Shown here piece after piece: positions 27,401-35,900 of a DNA stretch of 64,000 nt. The position numbers were made by a program, and so were the translations under genes. The stretch lies in the NCBI GenBank assembly GCA_008360955.1, contig LUCM01004676.1:240608-304607 (forward strand), given 5' to 3'. The notes beneath the pieces were generated by a model. The model saw only the letters and a program-made list of their open reading frames with translations, had not been told where the DNA came from and ran no database searches. This DNA comes from Fasciolopsis buskii (taxonomy: Eukaryota > Platyhelminthes > Trematoda > Plagiorchiida > Fasciolidae). The first letter of the stretch is position 1. Each line of letters begins with the position of its first letter.

Positions 27401-27426
27401 ACCCCAATGCTGACTACGGTTCCCAT
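70..27426 (-). CDS. PALD1: Paladin (PALD1) homologue, spliced, 3' part off the left edge
   Basis: Eleven coding exons on the minus strand: 27336-27426, 22869-23017, 17239-17415, 15700-15867, 15423-15586, 12703-12778, 10746-11171, 4089-4193, 3290-3385, 3071-3205 and 70-444. Every junction has GT..AG and the phases agree throughout, giving 654 codons without a stop. The order of conserved blocks follows vertebrate paladin: MGT start, QYCLVRD, GLPIIGVSQPS, WIILNVRSDP, SEEVY, FPLEEEIDRLIDVVR, LGMSLGYLIL, VDKAVEDC, YELERYYMLICFNAYL, LANFRQLVGWPIYGASQP and IWVSLRDE. Paladin is a large cytosolic protein of the protein tyrosine phosphatase fold; the mammalian protein has been reported as a phosphoinositide phosphatase of endosomal receptor traffic. 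Here the first active-site loop lacks the catalytic Cys and Arg (residues 307 and 313 are Arg and Ala). The second phosphatase loop would lie off the window. Identification is firm; enzymatic activity cannot be judged from this part. Confidence 0.93.
445..3070. other. Paladin intron 10
   Basis: About 2.6 kb between paladin exons 10 and 11. Several short frames occur but none has a recognisable product or convincing splice sites. No repeat family was recognised. Confidence 0.5.
3071..3205 (-). CDS. PALD1: Paladin exon 10
   Basis: 45 codons (485-529) after the acceptor ATTTCAG. LPLRFSLKFTEWMRRHPKLY aligns with YPLAFALSFSRWLCAHPELY of the human protein. It ends APIDLLKGGKRIL before the donor GTGAGT, phase 0. 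Confidence 0.92.
3290..3385 (-). CDS. PALD1: Paladin exon 9
   Basis: 32 codons (453-484) after the acceptor AACTGCAG. It contains YELERYYMLICFNAYLRDQ, aligned with the WSLERYFYLILFNYYLHEQ block, a hydrophobic helix conserved in paladins. The donor is GTAATG, phase 0. The 84-base intron to exon 10 is small. Confidence 0.92.
3597..3690 (+). repeat. Diverged tRNA-derived SINE copy (E), head lost
   Basis: It matches the body of the SINE at 24.9 kb, including a GTGGATAT.CA.TGCTGATGAT core and a downstream CTACAGTAC.TCCATG block, with many substitutions. No convincing tRNA-like head was found upstream. It lies in the intron between paladin exons 8 and 9. Confidence 0.5.
4089..4193 (-). CDS. PALD1: Paladin exon 8
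   Basis: 35 codons (418-452) after the acceptor TCAATGCAG. It begins VDKAVEDCSAVINLREEILE, equivalent to VDRAITACAELHDLKEVVLE of human paladin. The donor GTAAGT is perfect and in phase 0. The intron separating it from exon 7 is 6.6 kb and carries the Penelope-like elements. Confidence 0.92.
4430..4797 (-). mobile_element. Penelope-like element fragment, GIY-YIG C-terminus
   Basis: The minus-strand frame contains SSIVKHLATVGLQNDLNQ and NLRLLTLYEAKLISRLKPPF, the C-terminal part of the GIY-YIG endonuclease of Penelope-like retroelements (the conserved EA..I...KP.FC.QK pattern), ending in the LPRC motif typical of these elements. About 220 bases are nearly identical to the plus-strand copy at 6990-7215. 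Only the 3' end remains, so this is a 5'-truncated copy. Confidence 0.8.
4835..4890 (+). mobile_element. Possible Penelope-like 3' end fragment
   Basis: A stretch around AGAAATGCTTGTATTTAACG followed by TCTGTGCTTT resembles 7336-7374, just downstream of the larger plus-strand element. It lies head to tail with that element and could be part of the partial terminal duplication (pseudo-LTR) common in this class. The match is short. Confidence 0.35.
5400..7335 (+). mobile_element. Penelope-like retroelement, decayed RT and GIY-YIG
   Basis: The reverse transcriptase is visible in pieces: YQKLARWLVHLPNPIGKHV (from about 5895), SVDPHSLFTNVRLHETADYL (6029 on) and a degraded NDGVSIKCPIGH where active copies have DGVAMGSPLGP. 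The linker is at 6604-6789. VIYQFTCNRSDTYIGRTDR (about 6890-6950) is the GIY-YIG core, followed in another frame by SSIVKHLATVGHQNDLNQ. Several frameshifts and stops rule out activity. The 5' boundary is uncertain; bases 5050-5400 may also belong. It lies in paladin intron 7, opposite to the host gene. Confidence 0.8.
7430..10745. other. Rest of paladin intron 7
   Basis: About 3.3 kb between the Penelope-like element and exon 7. No recognisable coding block or known repeat was seen, apart from a short CA tract at 10571-10587. Confidence 0.45.
10571..10587. repeat. CA dinucleotide repeat
   Basis: A run of about eight CA units, directly readable. Confidence 0.9.
10746..11171 (-). CDS. PALD1: Paladin exon 7: degenerate first active-site loop
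   Basis: 142 codons (residues 276-417). The acceptor is ATCACAG; the donor GTTTGT is weak but gives the correct frame. The active-site loop, CQMGVGRT followed by NLGMVLGTLIL in human paladin, reads RKIHDGAV followed by QLGMSLGYLIL, so the Cys position is Arg307 and the loop Arg position is Ala313. Between this helix and the conserved GKFQFLRLVGRYL helix lies a Ser/Lys-rich insert (about residues 336-385), likely disordered. The flanking match is clear, so the loss does not come from misalignment. Confidence 0.88.
11172..12702. other. Paladin intron 6
   Basis: About 1.5 kb between exons 6 and 7; nothing recognised. Confidence 0.5.
12703..12778 (-). CDS. PALD1: Paladin exon 6
   Basis: A short 76-base exon after a good tract and TTTGCAG. 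One base completes the Arg codon from exon 5, followed by 25 codons, including FPLEEEIDRLIDVVR, aligned with SPLEAQLDAFVSVLR of the human protein. The donor GTAAGA is in phase 0. Confidence 0.88.
12779..15422. other. Paladin intron 5
   Basis: About 2.6 kb. It holds the isolated WDHD1-like peptide on the plus strand (15030-15080). Other short frames gave no recognisable product. Confidence 0.45.
15030..15080 (+). pseudogene. Isolated WDHD1 (And-1)-like exon fragment
   Basis: The plus-strand frame reads GYQMWLERRNILVSPDF after an ATTCAG that could be a splice acceptor. Vertebrate WDHD1 has GFQMWLEENRSNILSDNPDF just before its HMG box, so about twelve of seventeen positions agree if two small gaps are allowed. 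No HMG box follows and no other WDHD1 block precedes it nearby. It could be a stray exon copy or a chance match. Confidence 0.25.
15423..15586 (-). CDS. PALD1: Paladin exon 5
   Basis: It is separated from exon 4 by a 113-base intron. The acceptor AACCAG precedes ATACTG. The 54 residues (196-249) include ILEDLKALRQEHFYFYDD and SQPDYLLVSEEVYQ, aligned with the human segment ending TEEVYKRP. The donor is GTAAGC and leaves two bases (phase 2). The true frame differs from the longest open frame across this region. Confidence 0.9.
15700..15867 (-). CDS. PALD1: Paladin exon 4
   Basis: The acceptor is TCCCACCAG. The 56 residues (140-195) start YWIILNVRSDPCLFSYVDND, matching the CVIFCVREEPVLFL block of vertebrate paladin, a conserved strand of the first phosphatase-like domain. 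It ends AREE before the donor GTGCGT at 15699, phase 0. Reading through the donor gives unrelated sequence, so the longer open frame here is an artefact. Confidence 0.92.
15868..17238. other. Paladin intron 3
   Basis: About 1.4 kb; nothing recognised. Confidence 0.5.
17239..17415 (-). CDS. PALD1: Paladin exon 3
   Basis: The acceptor CCTATTCCAG precedes GGT CAG TAC. It encodes 59 residues (81-139), starting GQYCLVRDSESERD, equivalent to GRYFLVRDVTEK of the human protein. It contains GLPIIGVSQPS, the first copy of the paladin repeat element whose second copy is PIYGASQP in exon 11. The donor GTATGC is in phase 0. Confidence 0.92.
17416..22868. other. Paladin intron 2
   Basis: About 5.5 kb. 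No coding block or known repeat was recognised with confidence. A minus-strand stretch near 21410-21535 follows a good acceptor (TTTTCTTTTGTAG) and stays open for about 38 codons, but it has no recognised homology or upstream partner. A short telomere-like TAACCC tract lies at 22825-22840. Confidence 0.4.
22825..22840 (+). repeat. Short telomere-like TAACCC tract
   Basis: Two units and a partial third of TAACCC. This is too short to indicate a telomere insertion and may be chance. Confidence 0.4.
22869..23017 (-). CDS. PALD1: Paladin exon 2
   Basis: The acceptor TAG at 23018-23020 is followed by CC, completing a GCC codon with the last G of exon 1. It encodes 49 further residues, including KRVAVLLGNYHEEYQTLADE, which aligns with the VAPVVITYNCKEEFQIHDE block of human paladin, and ends in HPMIK. 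The donor is GTGAGT in phase 0. A stop codon lies in frame just upstream of the acceptor, so the exon cannot extend further. The polypyrimidine tract is poor. Confidence 0.85.
23018..24562. other. Left part of paladin intron 1
   Basis: About 1.5 kb; short open frames only, none recognised. Confidence 0.45.
24563..24655 (-). repeat. tRNA-derived SINE copy (D), 5' truncated
   Basis: The reverse complement matches the SINE body at 24915-25020, including GATGAAACAGCTGTACAGTG and GGTTTCTTTATGGTGAGTTG, with few differences. The tRNA-like head is missing. With copy A downstream it forms an inverted pair about 260 bases apart. Confidence 0.8.
24757..25036 (+). repeat. tRNA-derived SINE copy (A), full length
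   Basis: A leader shared with the copy at 38.75 kb is followed by a tRNA-like head from about 24822. The head has a polymerase III A box (TAGCGTAATGGCTAAGG) and a B box (GGGTTCGCGTC). A non-tRNA body of about 130 bases follows. The head resembles an arginine tRNA (TAATGG.TAAGGCG). It lies in paladin intron 1. Confidence 0.8.
25495..25702 (-). CDS. Candidate two-exon gene for a 53-residue cysteine-rich protein
   Basis: Exon 1 is 25655-25702: ATG in a good context (ACCATGG) encoding MAGSFLDHANCVLPAS, then a perfect GTAAGT donor. A 46-base intron ends in ATTTCTAG, and exon 2 (25495-25608) continues in phase 0 for 37 residues to a TAA. Exon 2 begins DCYLNECRQHF and has CHKRC and a terminal YCS. 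The product would have seven cysteines and no obvious signal peptide or membrane segment. It sits wholly inside paladin intron 1 on the same strand. I do not recognise the family. Short introns of this size are usual in flatworms. Alternatives are an alternative paladin transcript, the end of a larger gene, or chance. Confidence 0.45.
25900..26530 (-). mobile_element. Possible retroelement remnant
   Basis: The frame at 26283-26528 ends FTTRAFIPPLRTSKKERQQ then VYTLGYQ. This recalls the linker just before the GIY-YIG domain of Penelope-like elements (TLR..L..PKD.......VVY.I.C). No YIG motif was found downstream, so the call is weak. It lies in paladin intron 1. Confidence 0.25.
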
Positions 27427-27452
27427 TTTTGTTGGACCTCCTGAACGGGGTA
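27336..27452 (-). CDS. PALD1: Paladin exon 1: start codon and N-terminus
   Basis: A polypyrimidine tract and CAG end at 27453, so the exon may begin at 27452, either by cis-splicing from a 5' untranslated exon or at a trans-splice acceptor, which is common in flatworms. The ATG is at 27424-27426. The first ten residues read MGTVVSIGVC: Gly2 and Ser6 fit an N-myristoylation signal, as in the MGTTAS start of vertebrate paladin, and Cys10 could be palmitoylated. A basic stretch rich in Lys and Arg follows (SKSRGKPKKPR). The donor GTATGA begins at 27335. The exon ends in phase 1, exactly what exon 2 needs. The assignment rests on this phase match, the MGT start and the position, since the N-terminus is poorly conserved. 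Confidence 0.7.
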
Positions 27453-30400
27453 CTGAAAAAGGGGATGAAATAACAATCCTCTAAGTTTCGGTCGAAAACA
27501 TTCATTGTGATAGAACTAGGCGTAAGTAGATATGTTTGTTAATTCATCAATATTATTTATTTCTAAATGCGGAATTAATATATCATTGTTTTTCACAATG
27601 TGACGAATGTAATCAAGTCAAAATTGGACGCTTATGATTCCGTAACTGTGTCTGTGTTCTACTCATGAGTTTATAAGGACGGAGAACTTATCGACAGCTA
27701 TAGTGCTTTAAACCCAAACGATCCCTAACCATTTCCGTAAGTACTCAAAGAATCTGCAATCTACCCGTCAAACACTTGCTCATTTTTCAGCGTGTGCTTT
27801 CCACAAAAAGTAAATCTTCGAGGAAACGGACCAATCGAGATCATTTTATTGTGACCTAGAAAAAGGAAGAAATTTCATTTATTTGGCTTTTGGCCACCAG
27901 CGAATGCAAAGCGAGGTACAAAGAAAACCCGCGTTCTTCACGTATGCACATATACTGTTGTTTTTCGTCCTTAAAAAGCATCAAATTTTGAACCGTATAC
28001 ATGTCCATTTCATGTGATCTCGATAACCATGTTAGCAATAAATCTGAGTGTCTTTGAAATAAGGTAGTCGGCGTAAACTGCAAAATATCTTAGTTTGACA
28101 CACCGAATTTCAATCCGTATTCGTCAGACTAAGCACCATTATTTTGAATTTATTTTCCAACGCTATTTGGAGATCAATCCCAATGTGAAAATAATCCTAC
28201 CAATGGAAAGCTGTGTTGGCTAACACAGTACATGCTTAAGAGTTATTTAGGCGATCCTATTAATGCAGTTGAATACTAGACAAACTCCCAGTCGCACTGC
28301 TGCTCGGGCTGTTTGTTCAATAGCCTGCACTCGATCCTGTAAGTTTTGCTTTACAATCGCAAAAAAGTTGTAATTTTAAGTACACTTTCACAATAAGGCA
28401 TGTCCTCTCAGGAACGAAAAATTGCTAAATGTTTTACTCTCATTCAGAGTCCCCTGGAAAGAGGTGTTTGACGTGACTGAGTCTCTCTCTAACAGTGATT
28501 TTAAGGGCGGCGATCATCAGTTGAACCAGAAATATTTACGATTAACTATGGGTGTTTAGCAAGTTTCTAATAGCTCAGCCGTCAAATTACACCATAAATT
28601 CAGCTCAGTGCTAAAAATGCTAAAAAACTCCAATAATATTCCTTTAGGTATTTTCGAAACAGTTTTCTCCTAATCGACTTCCTAAATGTACAACTCCACC
28701 AGGATTAATATACATACACCATCTGATCAATTATGTTCCACGAGGCGAAGGCCATCGGCTTGTTGACAAATTGTCTCAAAGATTACTGGTAAAATTCTTA
28801 AACTCTGTGCGTTTTTTAAGTTTAGTTGCCCAATAGCAAACCTATTCGACAGAATTACAATAAGTACTAAATTGCTCACTTCATATCAGGTCAAGAATGG
28901 TGTTCTGCTCACCTGCTTTTCTCAGTTATTCGTAAAATTGCTTAATGATTTCATAATATTAGGAATCTATATTTTCATGCGAAGATCGCTGTGGCATCAC
29001 AAAATGAAATGTGGATTACAAATTATTTTTTCCCATTTCAGGCAGATACGAATTTGCTTAATTTACAAGATTCCATTACTTACAGTCAGTTAGATGCTGA
29101 ATGTGCTCAAGGCAACACGCTTATTTGGTAAATATAAGCAGTTTTTAAATTTCCCGATTTTTGCCGTAACGTCAAGGGTCGCTTATTAGACGCAACAGCG
29201 GCAAAGATGGCTTTGTATGATTTGCTTTTAATTGCCTATTTATCAGCTGAAAACACTATCGCCCTTTTAGTGATGAGAATGTTTACAAATGTTCGGTTAC
29301 TTCTCACTCCCAACGGAATACTACCGTGGCAATTATTAATTAGAAGTGTTTGCTAGTATTTTGTTTTACACCGCTTGACGTTACCCTGTCAACCAGAAGT
29401 ATAAGCTGCAGGTGAAATAAGTGGAAGTACATCAAAATGCATCGAGTCATCGCACAAAAACCCCGTTAATGGCATTTATTAAGCAACGAGATCAATATTA
29501 GCATCAAAATTTAGCGTTACTGCTTCGCACTTACCGCAAAATGTAAACTGAATCGCGAATAGCGACATTTTTTATCGATTATCCAATTTGTGGAACTTGT
29601 TCAAACAGCCCATCCTTCAAATGTCAAAAGCCATTTCTTCCTACTACTCTGTCTCTGAAATTGATCTTTGTCAAGAAACGACAAAACTAACTCAAGTCGG
29701 TGCTTCGAACGTGCTAGAACGTTTATTAATGTGATCCATGAAAAGATATCTCAAGAATAGGTCATCATGTTTCAGGCGAGGATAAACTTATGGACTAAAA
29801 TGACTACAACCGTCCCATATCAAAAGCTTCAAAATTTCCAAACCTTAATGGCTCCCAGGATTCCTATTTCATTGAAGACCCACCAACCATCGGTAGACCT
29901 TAACGGAGTTGGCAGATAGTTAGTCAACTCGTTGACTATGTAAAAAAGGAATGCCATCCCCAAGAAATACGTCCTTAACACAAATTCGTCATGGAGGTGC
30001 ATCGACTTCGACAATTCCATTTTTGTTGGACCGCCAATAGCTCGAGAAAACAAAGAAAGTTAGTTGAATTTTCTCTTTCTATGGGTATATTTACAACTAC
30101 TGTTCGGATAAATTTATAGAAGACCTCTCGAGACATCCCTGGGATGAATCATTCTTTCTGCAAAATAAGAATGAACAGTTGCCAAATGGGAAAGAGATAT
30201 GTACCAAAAGTGACCTGAGAATGGCCTTGGCGAGTTTATTCACGAACCTGAAAATCACAAGTAGGATAACGTTTTCTTCACGGTAAAAACATATAAACGG
30301 AAACATGGGTCCTGACAGTCTTAGGATTTTCGCGACTTTCCAGACAGAGTTCAAGGATGCCCAAACAGCAGTCAAACAGATTTCGGCCCTATTTTTGTGG

Positions 30401-32000
30401 CCTTTTGCTTAAAAACGTTTATCGCAGTCGACATCCTACCATAAACAATCTTCAGTCTGTCTGGCAGAATTTTACTGTTTGGAAATAAACCGTTCGTTTT
30501 GACACAATGCATTATTATATGTTTATATGGAAGCAAAATGTGTGGAGCCAGTCACGAAACCCTACGCTTGAGAGTGTTAGCTAATGTAACGATTAGATAG
30601 ACAGAATACGATGCATTTAGAAAACAGTTTTGTGTTTCCAAACAGGAAGGTCATTACTCTAAACAGTGAATTTATACTATCCGATAAAGACTATCGTGAT
30701 AAATATTTGATTAATTCAGTCGTTGGATATGGGATCCTGTGCAATTCTCATAGATCATCAGGACCAAGAACGCAAATGATAACGAGTCCATTAGTCAAAA
30801 ACGGGACTAAATGTCTATCACTCAAGTGAAAGAAACTTGCGTGCACTTTTTTCTATCTTGGTATTGCATATAATCCACAGAAGAAAGGGCAAATCCTGAC
30901 CGCTTCGTAATCTATACCTAGCGATTTAGTTACATATAGTGACACTTTCTGTCCAGAAGGCATCCAATCGTAAATTATAACTGTGTAGCCATTTTGTATA
31001 ATCTATCACAGTTCTACAGAATGATAGCACTAAATGATAAATTTTATATATACTGATTGTGTTGGTCTCATGTAAAAAGTATTCAATATAATTATTGGAG
31101 AGATCTGTAAAACTCGAACGAAGCAGTTTTTCTAAATATCACCAATAAGTGCGTAGAGGCTTCGCCCAATTTTAGCCCTGTACGAAATCCTCATTTATTA
31201 AGGATGATTTTCATCGATCCTGACGCCATATTTACTCTCAATTTATCATAAACAGGGAATACGGTAATTAGACGGTATTTCTAACCAAACCTGGTCATTG
31301 AAGGGGTCATTGTGTGAGATTTTTTAATGGTCAAGAGGAATCATTCTTGATGCATAAACTCCATCAATCAGTCAATCTTGATCCAAATTTCTCCGCGAAC
31401 AAATAGGAGTAAAACGATTTAGCTGCGGGATCTCAGCGGTCCCATCGCGACCTACGCAGTAGGATGGTCTTTTTCGATCGCCGGATTTTAAGTGATTGTA
31501 GACCAGTCGATCCTCAAGGCAGATGATTTTGGTGAAACCAACAGTTACTGAATGATGGATTAGATCATCGCCTTGTCATTAAATTAGTTTAAATTTTGTT
31601 CATTTTGGACAAATATAGCCCCAAATAACCTACTATCGGTAGTCACGAAAGCAATAAGCCGCCCACCACTTTATTATACACATCTCTGGTTGTGTTTCTT
31701 CTTTATTCCAATTCTCAACTTAGTTTGAAACTAACCTCGTTTGCATTGTCAGTTCTTAGTTGTGACTAAATGGAATTTCCTGTAACCTATACCGGCATTT
31801 AAAATGTCTGAATTACATTGGAATCAAACAGCTGGGAGTTTTAACTATTGTAATCGTTTCAGCAACGCGTGTACAAGGTGCTGACTGAAGCATTTCCCGG
31901 TTCAAGGCACCATGTATCTTGTGCCCTTCAGCCCCAAACTATGATAGTTGAGAAGTACTCCAGCTGTTCTCTCTGTGAAATTTTAGGCTAATTTCGATTT
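27453..32000. other. Region upstream of paladin
   Basis: About 4.5 kb 5' of the first paladin coding exon. It should hold the paladin promoter and any 5' untranslated exon, but no promoter element could be singled out. No coding block was recognised. Confidence 0.4.
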
Positions 32001-32160
32001 ATGCACACCAACAGACAAAAACCTGTCCATGCTTCACCAGATGGGATTCAGTTGTTTTTAGGAACTGTGAAACATTTTGGAAAAAATTATAAACATTTTT
32101 ATCCACGGAGTATTTGCAACTTACCGTCGAAATTATTTGCCTCTCCTTTTGAGCAAAGCT
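32001..32160 (+). mobile_element. Possible Gypsy-type pol fragment
   Basis: The frame reads GIQLFLGTVKHFGKNYKHF, which resembles the LQSFLG.VN.Y.KF segment at the end of Gypsy reverse transcriptase. Nothing else of the element was found nearby. The match is short and could be chance. Confidence 0.25.
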
Positions 32161-32817
32161 TAGCAATCAGAATGTTGTTGCATGGCATATAATCCGTGTC
32201 ATTATATCCTGATCAGCTCAAGTATTTCTAGTTCAATCCACGAGACTGATAATTCAAGGCAAATGTGTAATGCCAACCCCGACACCGAACCGGCAGCAGA
32301 ATTTTCAGGGGACAGGTTATAATAACAACCTCGCCCAATATTTGCCGTCTTCAGTCAGTGTATATCCACCGGTGGCCAGTAGCAACAAAGTTAGCCAACT
32401 GTGCCAGTACAAGAGTTCACTCACGGGCATTGACATTCATGCGCACCCAAACACAAACAAACAAGCATCCATACTTAAAAATGCAAAACGTGACACGGGC
32501 ATGGTTGAAAAAACTACTTCTATATTGTCCGGTTTGTTGAGCCCCATAACTCATGGGCTAACACGGGCATACAGGCACATTACTCCGATTCACGCATGTG
32601 CACATTCTTCACATTCGACACGCATCACAAAAATCAAAGCTGCAGATTCCGCCCACTTTGAATCCTGTGCCCTGTCGCATCTTGTCTTTCTCTGCTTGCA
32701 CATGTACGCAATCGAGAATAGAGCAATCGGTCAGCGGACCTAGTGAGGGTAAGCAAGTGTTCGACTTAATCGACTAACTTAGACCATTCGAAAGCGACGA
32801 AGCAGGAACGTAGCTCG

Positions 32818-32940
32818 TTACAACACTCTGCGCTTCAGTTCGTATCCAATGGTAATGGCCAGTTTGGCATTCCGATTGGGCGTTGCTACTTTCCGAGTAG
32901 GATTACGTACCAGCAGGCTAAAAAACGGTCGGATGATCAC
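32818..32940 (-). CDS. Candidate terminal exon of an unidentified gene
   Basis: The acceptor TTTCTCACTAG is followed by 40 open codons in phase 0 and TAA. The product starts VIIRPFFSLLVRNPTRKVA and ends KLAITIGYELKRRVL, an alternating pattern that would suit a final beta strand, with a basic C-terminus. No upstream exon was identified with confidence and the family is not recognised. Confidence 0.3.
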   Translation of the reverse strand: MIIRPFFSLLVRNPTRKVATPNRNAKLAITIGYELKRRVL

Positions 32941-35900
32941 CTAGTGAGAAAAACTGCACGTGTTTAGTACACTAGTGAAATTTCAGCTCACGCAGGAGTT
33001 TAAAATGATCTTAAAATGCTGATTTGAATTATTTGTGCATTAGGGCGACGAATGTCCAAGTATAACTATCGTTTTCCGTTATCAGTGGCTATCACTGACT
33101 TTCAGGTTATTTTTACTCAAAATGACTTTGGTTATGCCCAATGCATTAGTTAGAAAGAGTACTTAAAAACAACAAGCAAATTGCGGACGACCGACCAGCC
33201 CATGCGTTTTTATGCTGCAAAACTCCAGTGGTGAATTATAAACGGGAACCAGACATCAAGGCTACATAAATAATGGACAAATCGATATTATCAACCTTTC
33301 AGTCAAGTAATAACACCAGACCAACAAAGGGCCATCAGTCTTCTCATTACCGTTGTAAAGATCTGTCCAAAAAAGTACAATGAATAATTGTTTGCAGTTT
33401 GTGGAGGGTTTATATGACCCTGTATCGTTTATCCGTTTCTTCGATCACCGAGTTCTCAAGAAATTGGTTCTATTGCCCGTTGTATGGAACACCTGTGCTC
33501 TTAAAAATGCTTGATTTTCGCATGAGTTGTTCCTCCGTTTAAAAATTCCACGTTTATCTTAACAATTCGCTCACTAGGGGGACTGAATGTCACCTTTGTA
33601 TGACTGACCAATGTATTATCGCAAGGCCGTTAGGACTGTGTACATGACTGCGAACACTTCAGGTAGTTACGCTCAAACCCTAGTGCATGATAGAAAAGCG
33701 AAGTTCTGCCATCATGCAATTCAAATTTAGTTCCCAAATGGCTTGCTACTGCACAATGTATTTGAGACGATTTTGTTTAGTGTATGGCTCCGTGGTTAAG
33801 TATTACGTTAATTGGCCGGAGTTTTGGGTACCAAATAATTATTGTGAAACTCGTATGCAACTGGACAAAGCGCAGTTTGTAATATCACATTTGTGGCGCC
33901 CAAATGACAGATACCCGTCTTTAACTCACAAATCACAGAGTATCTTTTTTTCTGGAGGGCCGATTTTGCTTGAATCTGTCGAAACCAAACAAGGATTCAT
34001 CCAGTCCGGTCAATTTGGTTAGACGTCAAACCTGCACGGTCGTGTTTTGGCTTTGGTTGCTACCTAACAGCACCGAATAACATTGGGACAAAAGTAAAAG
34101 GTCCTAAGACAAAAGTCTTAGAGATGCGGAAACATTTCAAACGCACTGATCGTCATATTCAGCCATATCACATAGAATCTCCAACTGTTGTATTACGGAA
34201 TCTTGTAGACGTAACCAGGTAGTCTAACTCGACCGAATCTGAACAGCCATAAGGTTAGGGTTTTCATACGCTTTGATTAATCCATGGTCTAAATAATCTG
34301 GCCCATATGTCATCTACGGCCTGTCTCGGAGAACAGGGAATTACGAGACAGTCAATCTGGGGGTGCGCTTAACATGTGGCTCGTGCACCGCAATCCATTA
34401 GATTTCCGACCCCGCTCAACTGACTCCCTTGTAAGACTCACTATCTTATAGCTAACCTCAGTGCTGCCGAAAGAACTGTACCACCATAATTTGGCAATAC
34501 TACAAACAAATCAGTGTTTCAATATATATAGTCTTGCTGCATCTTTTGTTTGTGAAGACCGCTTTTAGGAGCCCTAAAACGCGACCAATCCGACCGCTGC
34601 AAGGAGAACGGCCTTTGATCGATAAGCGGATGCTACGACAACGTCACAGATCCCCCAAATTGATAAAGTCAGGCAGAGCCTTGTATCCAAGGGAAGAAAA
34701 TTCATCCGATATTGGACCACCTGGTGAGAAGTGATTGTTCAAATAACAAAACTCGTCTACAATGTCTAATTTCGTCCCTGTGAAAACAAGCTTCTACTTT
34801 GGCCAGTCTAGTTCTAGGATAGCGGTCTACATTTTAAAGACGCAAACCACATGTGAAAAGCATCATTTCACTGAGGCGACTAGAATCCTTGACATTTGCA
34901 TGTCTGTTCACTCAAGAGAACATCAAATGAAAATTGCAAATCAAGCAGTCTCCCTGGCGAGAAAATATCAGCTTCACCTCTCTCTCGAGGTAAGGGTAGT
35001 TTCCATTGCTGCTTCGATTGCACGACTAAAAATGGCAGTTCTCCTGCTTGCCGTCTGGACTTCTCGGCAGCATTTGTCTATTAGTTCATGGACTGTTGAT
35101 AACGTTTCCCTGAGTTTCCGAATAAGCCTTAATGTGAATTGGCTGGGGTGAGGAAATGTCGTCACGAGGGGGCATTATTAAGGTGTGAAAAACGATGTCG
35201 GTGTGTTAGTTAATATTACGACCTGTGAATCACTGTGAAAGAAGACACGTCTATCTTTAGCATTAGATGAAGACGGCCGGTAATTACTTTTTATTCTAAA
35301 AAGAATTACTGTTGATTTATCAGTTCAGATGTCTCTTGTGAGCTGAAGAAATACTGAGTACGCATGTGGTATGCTGCGTACGATCATGGTATGATAAATC
35401 AACATGTGGGCTGGGCGGTGTTTAAAAGGCAGTTTTTCATTCCTCTTGGTTTATTCCAATGGTTAGACTAACTCAATTCATTGTCCGAGAGAATTATTCT
35501 TTCCTACCAATGAATTGCATATTTGGCTAAATCGATGATATTCAATGAGGGTTTGAATCAAACATGATATTACTCGTAAATAACAGCGAAAGCAAATGAT
35601 CAATATTTAGTACTGGTTTTAAGATAACTGATTTTTGAGATGCAAAATCCTTAGGTCACACCCAAAATAACAATTTGCAAACCATTTTCATCCAGTTGAT
35701 AATCATATTTCCGCTGTAATTTTAAGAATTTCATATAACTCACAAACTATTAAGCCAGTATCTGTCATTTCTAACGGTGCAGTGTCATTGTACAACAAAC
35801 ATTAGATTTCGGAGTTTTGTCATCGAAAAAATTGTTCTCGGTTGAATATTTACCGTATTGGAATGTACCAAGTTAATTATTCGTCAATTCATTCGACTTT

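Noticed and set aside
30003..30040. GGTCCAACAAAAATGG shared with the paladin start region, as an alternative first exon
   Set aside because: A 16-base match is expected about once or twice by chance in a window of this size. The following codons do not resemble a paladin N-terminus and no phase-1 donor was found.
32270..32743. 157-codon plus-strand frame as a protein-coding exon
   Set aside because: Composition is biased to His, Ser, Thr and Pro in repeat-like DNA. There is no recognised domain and a second overlapping frame is equally open.
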